Origin: Streptomyces cyanogenus
GTDB taxonomy: Bacteria; Actinomycetota; Actinomycetes; Streptomycetales; Streptomycetaceae
Assembly (NCBI RefSeq): GCF_017526105.1
Contig: NZ_CP071839.1
Span: forward strand, 2,408,501-2,472,500
DNA length: 64,000 nucleotides
Reading direction: 5' to 3'
Below are positions 63,849 through 64,000 of this stretch, one piece after another. Made by a program: the position numbers and the translations under genes. A model generated the notes under the pieces. It was not told the DNA's origin, made no database searches, and was given only the letters and a program-made list of their open reading frames with translations. Within the stretch, counting starts at the first letter, position 1; each line of letters starts with the position of its first letter.

Positions 63849-64000
63849 TCACCAAAACAGCTGAGACGCCTGAAAGGATCACGGCGGGTCCTGCGGATTC
63901 TCAGAATGTGGACAGCGCGAATCCCCCTGAATTCCACCTTCCACCCCACGCAGTACCGCTCTGCATTACGTCGTGTCATAACAAGAGCGTCACAGCCTGG

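Overview
The window is chromosomal DNA of a Streptomyces or close relative. The evidence is a base composition above 70 percent G+C with strong third-position bias in nearly every gene, many GTG starts, 4-bp GTGA/ATGA overlaps, mycothiol-, F420- and proteasome-associated families, and a WhiJ-type developmental regulator locus. The gene set (uvrA, uvrB, ogt, coaE, rpsA, hrpB-like, polA) is conserved chromosomal-core content. I see no insertion sequence, prophage, CRISPR array, tRNA or rRNA.

Layout. 1-5.5 kb: end of a sugar kinase, uvrA, a mycothiol-type DinB protein, a metallo-beta-lactamase-fold hydrolase. 6-9.1 kb: a polar amino acid ABC importer (lipoprotein, permease, ATPase) and aroQ. 9.3-13.1 kb: an MFS transporter, a Ca2+/H+ antiporter and a TerC membrane protein behind a yybP-ykoY (Mn2+) riboswitch. 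13.2-15.1 kb: a two-gene cassette of lower G+C, an EACC1-like protein followed by a caspase-like protease fused to a TerD domain. 15.3-20.1 kb: uvrB, an MHYT sensor, a glycerophosphodiesterase and ogt. 20-31.4 kb: metabolic and transport genes (psuG/psuK-like pair, corA, an orphan gltD, a MocR regulator) and small conserved proteins. 31.7-34.4 kb: DUF397, XRE regulator and a divergent SpoIIAB-like ATPase. 34.7-44 kb: an ABC exporter, FUSC protein, nucleotidyltransferase, uracil-DNA glycosylase, S4 protein, DoxX, methyltransferase. 44-49 kb: TPR protein, coaE, PAC2, rpsA. 49-64 kb: HrpB-type helicase, DUF3068, a 44-aa protein, a lytic transglycosylase, DUF4184, polA, a molybdopterin oxidoreductase with a thioesterase, and a lipoprotein/membrane protein pair.

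Two regulatory themes stand out. Four DNA repair genes (uvrA, uvrB, ogt, polA) carry the same TTGTCAGTG-N8-TANNNT element, the actinobacterial PafBC-type LexA-independent damage promoter (polA has one mismatch in the -10). At uvrB, ogt and polA it lies so close to the start codon that the mRNA should be leaderless. The TerC riboswitch has a sequence-evident switch: the 3' strand of its closing helix is exactly complementary to the terC Shine-Dalgarno sequence.

The strongest candidate for an unusual biological system is the EACC1 / caspase-TerD pair at 13219-15127, which looks like a protease-effector conflict or suicide system tied to the Ter stress-response module. All calls come from reading the sequence; no database search was run.
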